DNA from: Actinoalloteichus fjordicus
GTDB lineage: Bacteria; Actinomycetota; Actinomycetes; Mycobacteriales; Pseudonocardiaceae
Reading direction: 5' to 3'
Assembly: GCF_001941625.1 (NCBI RefSeq)
Contig: NZ_CP016076.1
Coordinates: 5,316,001-5,380,000 of the forward strand
DNA: 64,000 nucleotides
In this document: piece after piece, positions 8,834-17,873 of the stretch
Numbering within the stretch: the stretch's first letter is position 1
How the letters are laid out: the number at the start of each line of letters is the position of its first letter
Notes under the pieces: generated by a model
What the model was told of the DNA's origin: nothing
What the model saw: the letters and a program-made list of their open reading frames with translations, nothing else
The model's database searches: none
Position numbers and translations under genes: made by a program

Positions 8834-8848
8834 CTCACACGGTGTGAG
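8834..8848. promoter_or_regulatory. Dyad upstream of the MerR gene
   Basis: Perfect inverted repeat CTCACAC-G-GTGTGAG, 21 bp before the MerR start codon. It is a candidate operator. MerR proteins usually bind a longer dyad inside a 19-20 bp promoter spacer, so another regulator may bind here instead. Confidence 0.4.
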
Positions 8849-9005
8849 AGTCACGTGGCGAGTGTCGGACACCGGGCTGCCTGCTGCCTCCTGACGACCG
8901 TGCACCCGCCCGGCGGCACGCCCCGGCCCGTCCCCTCGGCGCCCCGCCCGCCCGACGCGGTCGCCGCACGCGCGGCGAGTCCGCGCAGGCGGCACACTCG
9001 GCGGG

Positions 9006-9473
9006 ATGACGGGCAGACACAGCGCCGGACTCCTGCTGTTCCGCACGCCAGGGCCGGACGTCGAGGTGCTCCTGGGTCACATGGGCGGGCCGTTCTGGGC
9101 CCGCCGCGACGCGGGCGCCTGGTCACTGCCCAAGGGCGAGTACCTCGAGGACGAGCCGCCCGAGGCGGCGGCGCGACGCGAGTTCCAGGAGGAGCTGGGC
9201 CTGCCCGCCCCGACCGGCGAACTGCTCCCCCTCGGGGAGGTGCGGCAGTCCGGCGGGAAGATCGTGACCGCCTGGGCCGTGGCGGGCGAGGTGGACCCGC
9301 ATCGGGTGGTGCCCGGCACCTTCGACCTGGAATGGCCTCGGGGTTCGGGCCGGGTCCGGCAGTTCCCGGAGGTCGATCGCGTCCAGTGGTTCACGCTGCC
9401 CGAGGCCGCAGAACGGATCGTGGCGGCTCAGCGGGTGTTCCTGGATCGACTGGCGGAGCGGCTCGCTCCCTGA
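9006..9473 (+). CDS. NUDIX hydrolase
   Basis: 155 residues. The full Nudix box G-x5-E-x7-REUxEExGU is present as GEYLEDEPPE...RREFQEELGL (about residues 44-66), so the metal-dependent pyrophosphohydrolase site is intact. The family cleaves nucleoside diphosphates linked to another moiety. The N-terminal SAGLLLFRTP and the SLPKGEY strand are typical of the MutT/Ap4A-type subgroup that contains mycobacterial MutT1-like proteins, but no C-terminal phosphatase domain is attached. Single gene. The substrate cannot be told from sequence. Confidence 0.92.
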   Translation: MTGRHSAGLLLFRTPGPDVEVLLGHMGGPFWARRDAGAWSLPKGEYLEDEPPEAAARREFQEELGLPAPTGELLPLGEVRQSGGKIVTAWAVAGEVDPHRVVPGTFDLEWPRGSGRVRQFPEVDRVQWFTLPEAAERIVAAQRVFLDRLAERLAP

Positions 9474-9924
9474 GCTGCGGCGGCCGGTCTGCTCTAGCCG
9501 CCGCGCGCGGACCCGCTGACCGCCGCCAGCCGGCTAGGCTGAGAACCGCGACCCCCGTGGGCGGCCGAGGAGACGCGGACGGCCCGGCGGTCGACGTCGT
9601 CGAGGTCGGGAGGCGTGCCGTGCGCGAGGGTTCGGTCGTACTCGACAGACCACAGTGGACTTCGGGACCACTGTGGACCTCGGCATCGGCTCGTCCGCCG
9701 GGCAGCACCGGCACACCCGATCTGACGCGGACGCCGGATGAGCGAGCAGGCGGCCGTCGGACGACAGACCGCCGCCCGCCGATGCGGGCCCGCCGCGAGA
9801 CCGAAGCCGCCGCGCCGCGACACCTCGATCCCGACGGCGGGCCGATGCGGCGACCTCGGGCGGCGGGCCCCCACGGCCGGGCCGCACGCCGCCGCCGGGC
9901 TTCGCCGCAGGCAGTCGCGCGCAC
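9474..9924. other. Gene-free stretch before the protease-NTPase gene
   Basis: No coding sequence with family resemblance was found on either strand. Open frames here are GC-rich artefacts full of Arg/Pro/Ala. Short direct repeats of CCACAGTGGACTTCGG / CCACTGTGGACCTCGG type occur at about 9649-9683, close enough to the gene to be regulatory. Confidence 0.4.
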
Positions 9925-12900
9925 ATGACCGTCGTCGGGGAGCGCGTCGCGGCGATCTGGACTCGTCGGTCGGACGGGCGCTGGCGGCTCGCGGGCTCCG
10001 GCTACGCCGTCGGCGGCGGGCTGGTCCTCACCGCCGCGCATGTGGTGGGCGACCGGCCGGTCCGAGTGCGACTGCTGGACGACTCCGGCGGGCTCGGGCG
10101 CACCCGCAGCGGCTCGACGGTGTGGCGGCGACTGGACGAGGGCTGCGACGCGGCCGTGGTGCGGCTTGCCGAGCCGCCCGCCGCCGCGCCCGTGCGCTGG
10201 GGCAGGCTGACCGGCCGCGCGCCGGGGGTCCGCTGCACGGCCGTCGGGTTTCCGCTGTTCAACGACGAGGCGGGACAGCCTGCCCCGGAGCAGCTCGACG
10301 GGCGGATCAACCCGATCACCCTGGGAACGCGGGGCAGGCAGGTCGTCGACGTCGAGAGTTGGCCGGGCGGTGCCGCCGAGGAACGGTCGCCGTGGAGCGG
10401 GATGTCGGGCGCCTCGGTCGTCGCGGGCGGCCGGGTGATCGGGGTGATCCGATTCGATGAGCGGGAGTTCGACGGCCGCCGCCTCTCGGCGACCCCGATC
10501 ACCACGCTGCTGGCCGACGAGGAGTTCACGGCGCTGCTGCGGGAGTCGCTGCTCGACGACACGGCGGAGTCCGTCGAGCTGGCCGAGCTGCTCCGGCCGC
10601 TGCGGCGTCCCTCGGCGCGCAGCTCCCCCGTGGCACTGCTGCGCCCGGAGTTCGCCTCGGTGCCCTTCTACGGCCGCGACGCCGAACTGGCCGACCTCGC
10701 CGACTGGTGCGCCGATCCCGATGCGCAGCGGGTCGCCCTGATCGTCGGCGGCGGCGGGCAGGGCAAGACCAGGCTGGCCTACGAGCTGCTGCATCGTCAG
10801 CGGGAACAGGGCTGGGTCTGCGGCGTCCTCACCACCGCCGTCCCCGCCGCACGGACGCCCTTCGCCGCACTGCGCGACACGGCGCATCCGGTGCTGCTCG
10901 TCCTGGACTACGCGGAGACCCGCGTCGAGTACGTGCACGAGTTCGTCCGGGCACTGACGGACACCGTCGACCTCCGGCCGGTCCGCCTGCTGCTGCTGGC
11001 GCGCTCCGCAGGAGACTGGTGGCTGCACCTGCGCCGCCGGGAGGACTTCCTCAGCGACGCGCTGCCCGCCCGGCCGATGTTCACGCTGGCCCAGATGGAA
11101 CCGACCGTCGAAGGACGTCGCCGAGCGTTCGACGAGGCGGTGCAGGCCCTGGCGGCCCGGCTGTCCGATCGACCGGATCTGCCGCACCACTCCGTCGACT
11201 CGGCGGCCTCCGAGTGGACACCGGATCTCGCGGGCGACGCCTACGGTCGCGTGCTCACGATCCACATCGCCGCGCTGGTGGCGCTGCTGCGTGACGGCCG
11301 CACCGTCCCCGCCACGACGGATCGCGGCCCCGGCCCGGTGATCCGACCGGCGGCGTACCCCGGTGGGCGGGCCGATCCCGCCCGAGGCGAATCGGAGCGC
11401 GACGACACGACGGCCTCGGCCGCCGGGCGCGCGGCGCAGAAGCGGGTCACCGCCGTGTCGACCACCGGCACGGCCTCGTCCGGACCCGCCGCCACGGCAG
11501 CCGAGACAGCCCCCGCCGGGCCGGGTCGCAGCGATCCTCTCGCGAGCGGATCGGGCCGGGCGCACGACATCGGCACGGCAGGAGGCCGCCCGACCGCCCG
11601 ATCCGCCGCGACGACGACCGACGGCCGAGCGGGCGAGGCGTCGCTCGTCCTCGCGGGCGACTCGCGCGCGGCCGATCCCGCGCAGCGCCTCATCGACCAC
11701 GAGCGGCGGTACTGGGATCGGATGGCCGTGCAGCACGGCATCGGCTATGCGTCGCTGCGGGAACGGGCCGTCGCCGCACTGCTGCTGCATCGCCCCGCCG
11801 ACTCCGAGACGGCGATGACGCTCGTCGGACGGGCGATGATGAACGTGCCCGACGCAGGCGACCGCCGGGAGATCGCCCAGTGGGCACGGGCGCTGTATCC
11901 GCCGGAGGACGCCAGTGACGGATATCTGGGCGGCTTCCACCCCGACCTGCTCATGGAGCACTTCCTCGGTGAGCTGCTCGCCAGTGAGAACGATCTGTTG
12001 CCCGCGATCATCCCCGGCATCGACGGCGCCTCGGCGGTCCGGCTGCTGACCCAGATCGCCCGGGCCGCAGAGCATCCGGAGTTCTTCCCGTGGCTCGGCA
12101 GACGCATCGGCGACCTGATCAGGAGCTTCCCGCACGAACTCGCCGTCGCCGCCGTCGCGGTGGCCCCCTCCGCGCGATATCCCCGGCCGATCGCGGAGGC
12201 GCTCAGCGCCGTGCTGCGGGAGGAGGCGGACCACGGGCTCATCGCCGCGCTGCACCAGGCGATGCCGGAGCGGTCGCTGGCGCTGGCGGAACCGGCGGTG
12301 GAGGCGACCCGCCGGATGATCGACGCACTGGACGCGGACCCCGCCGCCGCGAACGCCACGGCACCGGCAGGCGGCACGTCGGGCGCGAACACGATCGCCG
12401 CGCAGGCCGTGCTGGCCGAGTCGCTGCGCAAGCTGGTCGTCCAGCTCGTCAACACCGATCGCGCCTCCGAGGCGCTGGACGCCGCGGGCCGCGCGGAGTC
12501 CGTCTACGGGAGCCTGGCCGCCCTCGACCCGGCCCGGTTCGCGGTGGACCTGGTCGAGGCGGGCGCGGTCACCGCGGCTCGCTGTGCCGAGGTCGGGCTG
12601 ACCTCGGCGGCGATGCTCGCCATCCAGCGCGCCCTTGCCGTGTTCAACGGGCTCGGCGAGCAGGGTCCACGACATCGTCCGGTGTCGGCTCGGCTGCTGG
12701 CCTGCTATGCCCGCATCCTCCAGGACACCCCGGACGACGGGTTGAGCACCTTCATGTCGAACCGCGCCGTCGCCCTGTACGAGGGGCTGTACCGGGAGAA
12801 CCCGCGCGATCACCGGGAGCCGCTCGCCGAGTGCCTCACCGACCGGGCCGATCACCTGTGCGAGGTCGGCAGTCCCGACGACGCCGTGCGCGATCTGGAC

Positions 12901-14025
12901 ACCGCGATGGCGCTGTACGAGGTGCTGAGCGACGAATGGCCGGACCGGTACGACGCCGTCATCGTCGGGGTGATTCATCGCAAGGCCGTCGCCCTGCTGC
13001 TCGCGGACCGGCCTGCCGAGGCCGAAGAGCACATCACTCGCGTCGTCGCCTTCCTCCGGCCGGCCGAGCAGGACGAATCGGCGGGCAGCGGGCGACTGGT
13101 GTCGGCTCTGCTCACCCACAGCGCCGCCGCCCTGCGCCAGGGTGACCTGCTCACCGCGCTGAACACGGCGGAGGAGGCAGGCAAGCTGGCCGACGCACTC
13201 GGCGAGGACGACATCCTGGCGCATCTGCCCTCGGCCTCCGAGGCGCGCAGGCACCTCGCCGACTGCTACGGGGCCTCCGGCAGCTTCGACGTGGCGATCT
13301 CCCATGCGGCAGCCGCCGTCGAGTCCTTCCAGATGATGAGCGAACGGGAGCCGGATCGCTACGAGCCCGCACTGGCGGTGGCGATGAACACGATGGTCCG
13401 CTGGCTGATCGCGGGTGGTCAGGGCCCTGCGGGCCTCACCTCCGCCGAGGAGGCGCTGGCATTGAGCACCAGGCTGGCCCGCCGAAGCCCCCGACGGCAC
13501 CGCGACGAGCTGGCGGATGCGCTGTCCCTGCTGACCCGGTGTCGCAGCGCGGCGGGTCTGTCCGCCGAGGCCGCCGAGACCGCCGAGGAGGCGGTGGCCT
13601 GCTGGGAGCAGCTCGTGTCCGATCGCGGGCTCGGGCGGCATCGGGAGGAGCTGGCCGTCGCTCTGGTCGAGCTGGCGCGTCTTCGTCGTGCGGCAGGCAC
13701 GGTCGAGACCGCACTGCCCCTGTTCAAGCGGGCCTTTCTCCTGCGGTCCGATCTCGCCGCCGAGCACCCGGAACGGGGCCGGTCGGCCGTGGCGAACCTC
13801 GCCGTCGAGTGGGCCGCCGTGCTGCGGTCGGTGGGCAGGCCCGAGGCGGCGAGCGCGATGGCGGCGCATGCCTGGCGACTCGCGACGGCCGACGGGATCG
13901 AGCAGGCGCACACCGCGTTACGCCGGGAGCTGCCCCGGCTGTACTCGGCCGCACCGGACGCCCTGGCCGAGGCCTGGCGGTCGGAGTCCGGGGGCGAGCT
14001 GCCCGACTGGGTGCGTGGCGAGTAG
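9925..14025 (+). CDS. Trypsin-like protease / P-loop NTPase / TPR multidomain protein
   Basis: 1366 residues. (1) Residues 1-195: trypsin-like serine protease, with His39 (TAAHVV), Asp75 (CDAAVV) and Ser161 in GMSG; no signal peptide, so cytosolic. (2) Residues 248-450: STAND-like NTPase opening with FYGRDAEL, Walker A GGGGQGKT at 275-282, Walker B VLLVLDYAE at 323-331 and an RLLLLARS sensor strand. (3) About 455-580: Ala/Thr/Asp-rich linker. (4) About 580-1350: helical repeats, TPR-like from about 810. This layout of effector, switch NTPase and sensor repeats is that of STAND proteins in bacterial conflict systems and signalling. Activation of the protease on ligand sensing is inference. It is convergent with a TPR-membrane/AAA+ pair. 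Confidence 0.85.
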   Translation: MTVVGERVAAIWTRRSDGRWRLAGSGYAVGGGLVLTAAHVVGDRPVRVRLLDDSGGLGRTRSGSTVWRRLDEGCDAAVVRLAEPPAAAPVRWGRLTGRAPGVRCTAVGFPLFNDEAGQPAPEQLDGRINPITLGTRGRQVVDVESWPGGAAEERSPWSGMSGASVVAGGRVIGVIRFDEREFDGRRLSATPITTLLADEEFTALLRESLLDDTAESVELAELLRPLRRPSARSSPVALLRPEFASVPFYGRDAELADLADWCADPDAQRVALIVGGGGQGKTRLAYELLHRQREQGWVCGVLTTAVPAARTPFAALRDTAHPVLLVLDYAETRVEYVHEFVRALTDTVDLRPVRLLLLARSAGDWWLHLRRREDFLSDALPARPMFTLAQMEPTVEGRRRAFDEAVQALAARLSDRPDLPHHSVDSAASEWTPDLAGDAYGRVLTIHIAALVALLRDGRTVPATTDRGPGPVIRPAAYPGGRADPARGESERDDTTASAAGRAAQKRVTAVSTTGTASSGPAATAAETAPAGPGRSDPLASGSGRAHDIGTAGGRPTARSAATTTDGRAGEASLVLAGDSRAADPAQRLIDHERRYWDRMAVQHGIGYASLRERAVAALLLHRPADSETAMTLVGRAMMNVPDAGDRREIAQWARALYPPEDASDGYLGGFHPDLLMEHFLGELLASENDLLPAIIPGIDGASAVRLLTQIARAAEHPEFFPWLGRRIGDLIRSFPHELAVAAVAVAPSARYPRPIAEALSAVLREEADHGLIAALHQAMPERSLALAEPAVEATRRMIDALDADPAAANATAPAGGTSGANTIAAQAVLAESLRKLVVQLVNTDRASEALDAAGRAESVYGSLAALDPARFAVDLVEAGAVTAARCAEVGLTSAAMLAIQRALAVFNGLGEQGPRHRPVSARLLACYARILQDTPDDGLSTFMSNRAVALYEGLYRENPRDHREPLAECLTDRADHLCEVGSPDDAVRDLDTAMALYEVLSDEWPDRYDAVIVGVIHRKAVALLLADRPAEAEEHITRVVAFLRPAEQDESAGSGRLVSALLTHSAAALRQGDLLTALNTAEEAGKLADALGEDDILAHLPSASEARRHLADCYGASGSFDVAISHAAAAVESFQMMSEREPDRYEPALAVAMNTMVRWLIAGGQGPAGLTSAEEALALSTRLARRSPRRHRDELADALSLLTRCRSAAGLSAEAAETAEEAVACWEQLVSDRGLGRHREELAVALVELARLRRAAGTVETALPLFKRAFLLRSDLAAEHPERGRSAVANLAVEWAAVLRSVGRPEAASAMAAHAWRLATADGIEQAHTALRRELPRLYSAAPDALAEAWRSESGGELPDWVRGE

Positions 14026-14054
14026 AGGACCCGCGTGGTCAATGCCCCGCATGG

Positions 14055-15509
14055 TCAGGATCCCGGTTGGTTCGATGCTCGCCAGCCGGAGCCCGCCCGC
14101 GCATTCTGTCGACGGCCGACGGCCCAGAACACCGACGACAGCATGAGCAGCAGGCCGCCCGCCATGCCCCAGCCCGATCCCGGTCCCCAGGCCAGCAGCC
14201 CGGCCGCCGTGGCCATCGAGGCGTTCGCGGCGGCGATGGCGATCCGGCCGGGAAAGCGCAGTTGCTCCTCGGCGCGGGGGTTGGCGGGCAGGCTCAGCAG
14301 CACGAGGGCGACCGGCGCCGCGGTCATCACCCCCACCGCGACGGCGGCGGACTCCCAGCCCAGCAGCGTCAACAGCACGACGACGACGACGGTGGCCGCC
14401 GTCCAGAGCATGGACTTCTCCTGCTGGCGCCACGAGCCCACCGAGAGCACGTTCGCAGGCACCTCGGTGAGCAGGCTGCGTCGCACCCGGACCTGCGCCC
14501 ACACGGCGGTGACGTAGGCCAGCACGCCGACGCCGATCGGCAGCCAGACCACCGAGGCGGGCACCACGGACGCCGTGATCCCGCACACCGCCGTCAGCCC
14601 GCCCGACCAGACGTACAGCGGTTCCCTGGGGACCGCGTCGCGCAGGAAGCGTCGGGTCTGCCGGGGCATGGTCAGCTGGCCGATGGCCGAGGGAGACAGC
14701 AGCACCGCGACGACGACGCCGGTCACCAGGCGAGGCACCGCCGACCAGTCCGCGCTCAGTTGTAACCAGCTCAGCACGCCCGCCGTCACCAGCAGGGCAC
14801 CGCCGAGCACCAGATACTGCGCCACGAGCTGCATCAGCCGAAGGACGATCGGCACCCTGGTATTGCGCAGCGCCGAGGAGTCCAGCGAGTTGGCCGTCTC
14901 CCACAGGCGCCAGGCGTGGGCGGGCTGGGCGGCCGGGTCCCGACTCATGCCCAGCGCGGTGATCAGCTGCGGCGACTGCGGGTGACGCGCGACGGCCGCC
15001 TCCAGGATCTCGACGGCCTGCATCCGCCTGCCGACCAGCAGCAGGGCCATGCCGACGTTCGCGGCCACGACCGGGCTCACGGGCGAGTCGAGCGCCAGGG
15101 CCCGCTCGGCCATGGCGATCACCTCCGCCGCCGAGTGCCCGTCCAGGCCCTGGACGATCCCCAGCGCGAGGGTCTGCGCCCGAACCGAGTGGCACCAGGC
15201 GTCCTCCGGACACAGACCCACCGCGATGGCCGAGGCGAGCCGGGCCTCGGCGAACTCCCCCGTCTCCACCAACACCTGCGCGTGCAGCGCATGGGCCTCG
15301 CCGTCGTCGGGGAAGGCGGCGAGCGCCTCACGGACCGCGTGCAGCGCCTCCTGGTTCTGCCCGCGCGCCAGGTGCACCGAGGTGCGCAGCGCCCAGGCCT
15401 CGCCGTCGTCGGGGTCGCGGGCCAGCGCCTCGCCGATCAACCGCATCGCCGCGTCGTGCTTGCCTGCCGACAGCAGCAGCATCGCGCGTTCGCCCTGATC
15501 CTCGTCCAT
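14055..15509 (-). CDS. TPR-repeat integral membrane protein
   Basis: 484 residues. Residues 1-190 hold several TPR-like helical pairs (GERAMLLLSAGKHDAAMRLI, AWALRTSVHLARGQNQEALH, AHALHAQVLVETGEFAEARL). From about 225 to the end there are roughly eight or nine hydrophobic segments, including a WTAATVVVVVLLTLLG helix. So it has a cytosolic protein-interaction head on a membrane domain of unknown function. It starts 4 nt after the stop of the AAA+ gene, so the two are almost certainly one operon and one functional unit. No enzyme motif was seen. Confidence 0.75.
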   Translation of the reverse strand: MDEDQGERAMLLLSAGKHDAAMRLIGEALARDPDDGEAWALRTSVHLARGQNQEALHAVREALAAFPDDGEAHALHAQVLVETGEFAEARLASAIAVGLCPEDAWCHSVRAQTLALGIVQGLDGHSAAEVIAMAERALALDSPVSPVVAANVGMALLLVGRRMQAVEILEAAVARHPQSPQLITALGMSRDPAAQPAHAWRLWETANSLDSSALRNTRVPIVLRLMQLVAQYLVLGGALLVTAGVLSWLQLSADWSAVPRLVTGVVVAVLLSPSAIGQLTMPRQTRRFLRDAVPREPLYVWSGGLTAVCGITASVVPASVVWLPIGVGVLAYVTAVWAQVRVRRSLLTEVPANVLSVGSWRQQEKSMLWTAATVVVVVLLTLLGWESAAVAVGVMTAAPVALVLLSLPANPRAEEQLRFPGRIAIAAANASMATAAGLLAWGPGSGWGMAGGLLLMLSSVFWAVGRRQNARAGSGWRASNQPGS

Positions 15510-15513
15510 CTCG

Positions 15514-16764
15514 TCACACCACCCGGCGACGACGCAGATAGCTGATCAGCTCGTCATAGGAGTTGTCGTGATTGGCGAACTGCGCGACCTGCCGGGCGGC
15601 GTGAAACCAGCTCTTGGTGGACGGCTTCACGTCTTTCAGCGCCGTGGTGAAGTCCGACGTCTCGATGTCGCGAATCCGATTCGTACGAATCGAGTCGAGC
15701 ATCGCGCGTTCGGCAGCGGCCTGACACAGATAGGTCAGATCGGCGCCGGAGAAGTCCTCGGTCCGATGCACCAGCGAGGCGTAGTCGAGACTGCCGACGG
15801 GACGACCACGCATGTTCAGCCGAATGATCGCCAGCCGCGCGGACTCGTCGGGCGGCGTCACGAACAGCATCCGGTCCAGCCTGCCCGGCCTGCGCAGCGC
15901 GGAGTCGATGTCCCAGGGATGGTTCGTGGCGCCGAGGACGAAGACGCCCTTGTTGTCGGAGTCCACCGAGTCCATCTCGGTGAGGAGCTGGGAGACGACG
16001 TTCTTCATCGGGCTGTGCGCCATGGCGGCGCGCTTGCCGCCGATGGCGTCGATCTCGTCGATGAACAGCACACAGGGCGCGCTCGCCCTGGCCGTGTTGA
16101 AGATCGCCCGGACGTTCTTCTCGCTGGCGCCCATCCACATGTCCAGGGCGTCGGCCAGCGAGACGGACAGGAACTTCGCGCCGAGTTCGCCTGCCACGGC
16201 TCGGGCGATGAACGTCTTCCCGCAGCCCGGCGGGCCGTAGAGCAGCAGGCCGCCCCGTAACGAGTGACCGTAGGCGCGGGCGACCTCCAGGTTGCGCATC
16301 GGGGCGAGGAAGGCCGCCTCCAGCCGCTCCTTGACGCTCTCCATCCCGGCGACGTCGGCCAGTCGCACGGCCTCGGATCGCACGTCGACGAGAGTCTCGG
16401 CGTCGGTTCCGTCCGGCGGGGCGGCCGTCACCGGCACCCGCTCCACGTCGCCGGGCCCTGGCGAGGCCGCCTCGGTCGAGAGCGGCGGTGCGGCACCGGA
16501 CGCCGGAGGGACCTGCGTCGAGGCGGTCGGTTCCGGGGCGGCCGGTGTCGGGCTCACCAGCCTGCGCATCAGGTCGGTGGCCGCCGCCGAGGACGGGTCA
16601 CGGGCCAGGATCTCCACCAGCCCGCGCATCGCCTCCTCGGTCCGGCCGTCATCGATCAGCACCTCGATCAGTTGGAGTCGGGCGTCGTCGTCGTGGCTGT
16701 CGACGCCGAGAACGGCTTTCAGGGCGTCGATCTTGGCCTGGCGTTGCGCGGCGGAGTCGTTCAC
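15514..16764 (-). CDS. AAA+ ATPase with TPR-like N-terminus
   Basis: 416 residues. The first about 70 residues are helical repeats (DDARLQLIEVLIDDGRTEEAMRGLVEIL), then a Pro/Ala-rich linker (72-130), then a classic-clade AAA+ module: Walker A GPPGCGKT 177-184, pore-like DMWMGASEKN 208-217, Walker B CVLFIDEID 231-239, sensor-1 LGATNHPWDID and arginine-finger box RRPGRLDR. This resembles FtsH/VPS4/Cdc48-type ATPases but has no protease domain. It is the first gene of a two-gene operon with the TPR-membrane protein. A role in remodelling complexes at the membrane is inferred. The start codon lies well before the repeat helices. Confidence 0.85.
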   Translation of the reverse strand: MNDSAAQRQAKIDALKAVLGVDSHDDDARLQLIEVLIDDGRTEEAMRGLVEILARDPSSAAATDLMRRLVSPTPAAPEPTASTQVPPASGAAPPLSTEAASPGPGDVERVPVTAAPPDGTDAETLVDVRSEAVRLADVAGMESVKERLEAAFLAPMRNLEVARAYGHSLRGGLLLYGPPGCGKTFIARAVAGELGAKFLSVSLADALDMWMGASEKNVRAIFNTARASAPCVLFIDEIDAIGGKRAAMAHSPMKNVVSQLLTEMDSVDSDNKGVFVLGATNHPWDIDSALRRPGRLDRMLFVTPPDESARLAIIRLNMRGRPVGSLDYASLVHRTEDFSGADLTYLCQAAAERAMLDSIRTNRIRDIETSDFTTALKDVKPSTKSWFHAARQVAQFANHDNSYDELISYLRRRRVV

Positions 16765-17303
16765 GGTCTCTGCTGCTCCTCGACGTCGGCGAACGGCATT
16801 CGAGTCCTCGGATCAGCCCCCACAGGTCGGACTCTTTCAGGAATACCGCGCGCATTTCGATCTTATCGCCTCCGCGATCGAGGGGGTGGTTTTTCCGGCG
16901 ACGAAGGAGAATGGCGATCTTCGTCCGATAAGGACGAACGGTGATTCCGTTGCGGGCTGCGACATCGCGCGGTTCTGGTTCGATGGTCGACCTATTCCCG
17001 ACACCGGTCCGGACGACGGCTCGGCCGATTCTCACCGGCCGTCGGACGAAGGGCGCCGCCTCGGCGCCGGGCCGGCTGGCGGTGCGTCCCCGCCCCAGCC
17101 GGATCTCGCTGCGCCGGGGCCGGGACGCGCACGCGTCCGTCGGACGGACATCGAGCCCCCGTCGGCCGGACCGGTCGCGGGGCAGCCGGGCGCGCCCCCG
17201 GCCTCGCCGATCGTGTCGCTCCGAGGACCACCACGCCCCGACATCTCACGCAGAGTGTCGACATGGCAACCGTTAGCCACCCTAACTAGGGCATCCCACC
17301 AGC
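16765..17303. other. Long upstream region between AAA+ and leader-peptide genes
   Basis: A region of about 540 bp with no convincing gene. The first 200 bp are less GC-rich (for example around 16840-16940) and probably hold the leftward AAA+ promoter. Near 17258-17288 a TCGACA ... TAACTA pair with a 19-nt spacer could be the rightward promoter for the leader peptide; this is weak. Confidence 0.4.
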
Positions 17304-17318
17304 GAGAATGTCATTCTC
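17304..17318. promoter_or_regulatory. 7-1-7 inverted repeat ahead of the leader peptide
   Basis: Perfect dyad GAGAATG-T-CATTCTC ending 5 nt before the AAGGAG ribosome site of the leader peptide. Geometry and AT-rich arms resemble Fur/Zur-family boxes, though the match to a named consensus is incomplete. It is a likely operator for the ABC operon. Confidence 0.5.
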
Positions 17319-17337
17319 ATTACAAGGAGCGACGACG

Positions 17338-17472
17338 GTGCGGGCCGACGGGCATACTCGCGTCGTGGGCCAACACTTCTACGCCGTCTCGCGGCGACAC
17401 GTCGACCTGCTGCGGGTGTGCAGCAGCGCCTGTCGTCTGCGGGCCGCGACCTCCGGCGCAGGCCCGCGCTGA
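17338..17472 (+). CDS. Putative leader peptide (HVDLLRVCSSAC type)
   Basis: A 44-residue ORF starting at GTG 17338 with a strong AAGGAG 8 nt upstream. Its middle reads SRRHVDLLRVCSSACR. R-H/R-V-D-L-x-R-V-x-S-A-x-C is the hallmark of the short actinobacterial leader peptides usually found before sulfur, cysteine or ABC-transport operons. Cys29 and Cys33 (counting the GTG as residue 1) lie in the signature. It precedes the ABC operon by about 400 nt. By analogy, ribosome progress through the Arg/Cys codons could control downstream expression; the mechanism here is inference. Confidence 0.75.
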   Translation: MRADGHTRVVGQHFYAVSRRHVDLLRVCSSACRLRAATSGAGPR

Positions 17473-17873
17473 TCCCTGCCTCGGCCAGGACGACGGCCGC
17501 CCGGCAGTTCTCGACTCCCGCCCCACGATGACCGCGACGACCAGGCAGGCTTCCTGCCCGGCTCCGCGCCGTCGATCCTGCGGCGGATCGATCGCTGTCC
17601 GATCTGCGCCGTCGCCGTCCCCGCGCCCCGTCCCGTGGTCTCGTACCGCGTAAGTCGGGGCCGCCCCCTGGCACGCACGGGCTCGGCGGGCTGATCGCCC
17701 GATCCGCGTGCCCGCTCCGCGCAGGCTGCACGGGCCCCGCCGAGACTCCGGCGTCATTCCGTCCGGCAGCACCCCCGGTCGGCGCCCCCGGTGCCCGACC
17801 GACACCACCTCCCGACCGACACCACTCCCGGCCGGTTTCCCGCCCGGCATCTCCCGCGACAAGGAGCGCCGCC
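17473..17873 (+). promoter_or_regulatory. Long leader between leader peptide and ABC operon
   Basis: About 400 nt without a gene. It is rich in potential stems, including CTCGGCGG at about 17680 pairing with CCGCCGAG at about 17737. If transcription starts ahead of the leader peptide, this is a long untranslated region that could form an attenuator. AAGGAG stands before the SBP start. No T-run terminator was seen. Confidence 0.35.

Noticed and set aside
9391-13911. A very long leftward open frame (about 1500 codons) opposite the protease-NTPase gene
   Set aside because: It is the antisense of a GC-rich gene; the product is Arg/Gly/His-rich without domains, whereas the rightward frame has clear protease, NTPase and TPR motifs.
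17258-17290. An IdeR/DtxR iron box in GTTAGCCACCCTAACTAG
   Set aside because: It shares only TTAG and CTAA pieces with the 19-bp iron-box consensus and lacks its symmetry.
16292-17653. Rightward frame spanning the AAA+ gene start and the region before the ABC operon
   Set aside because: It overlaps the AAA+ gene in antisense and has no recognisable domain; the real small gene here is the leader peptide at 17338-17472 in another frame.
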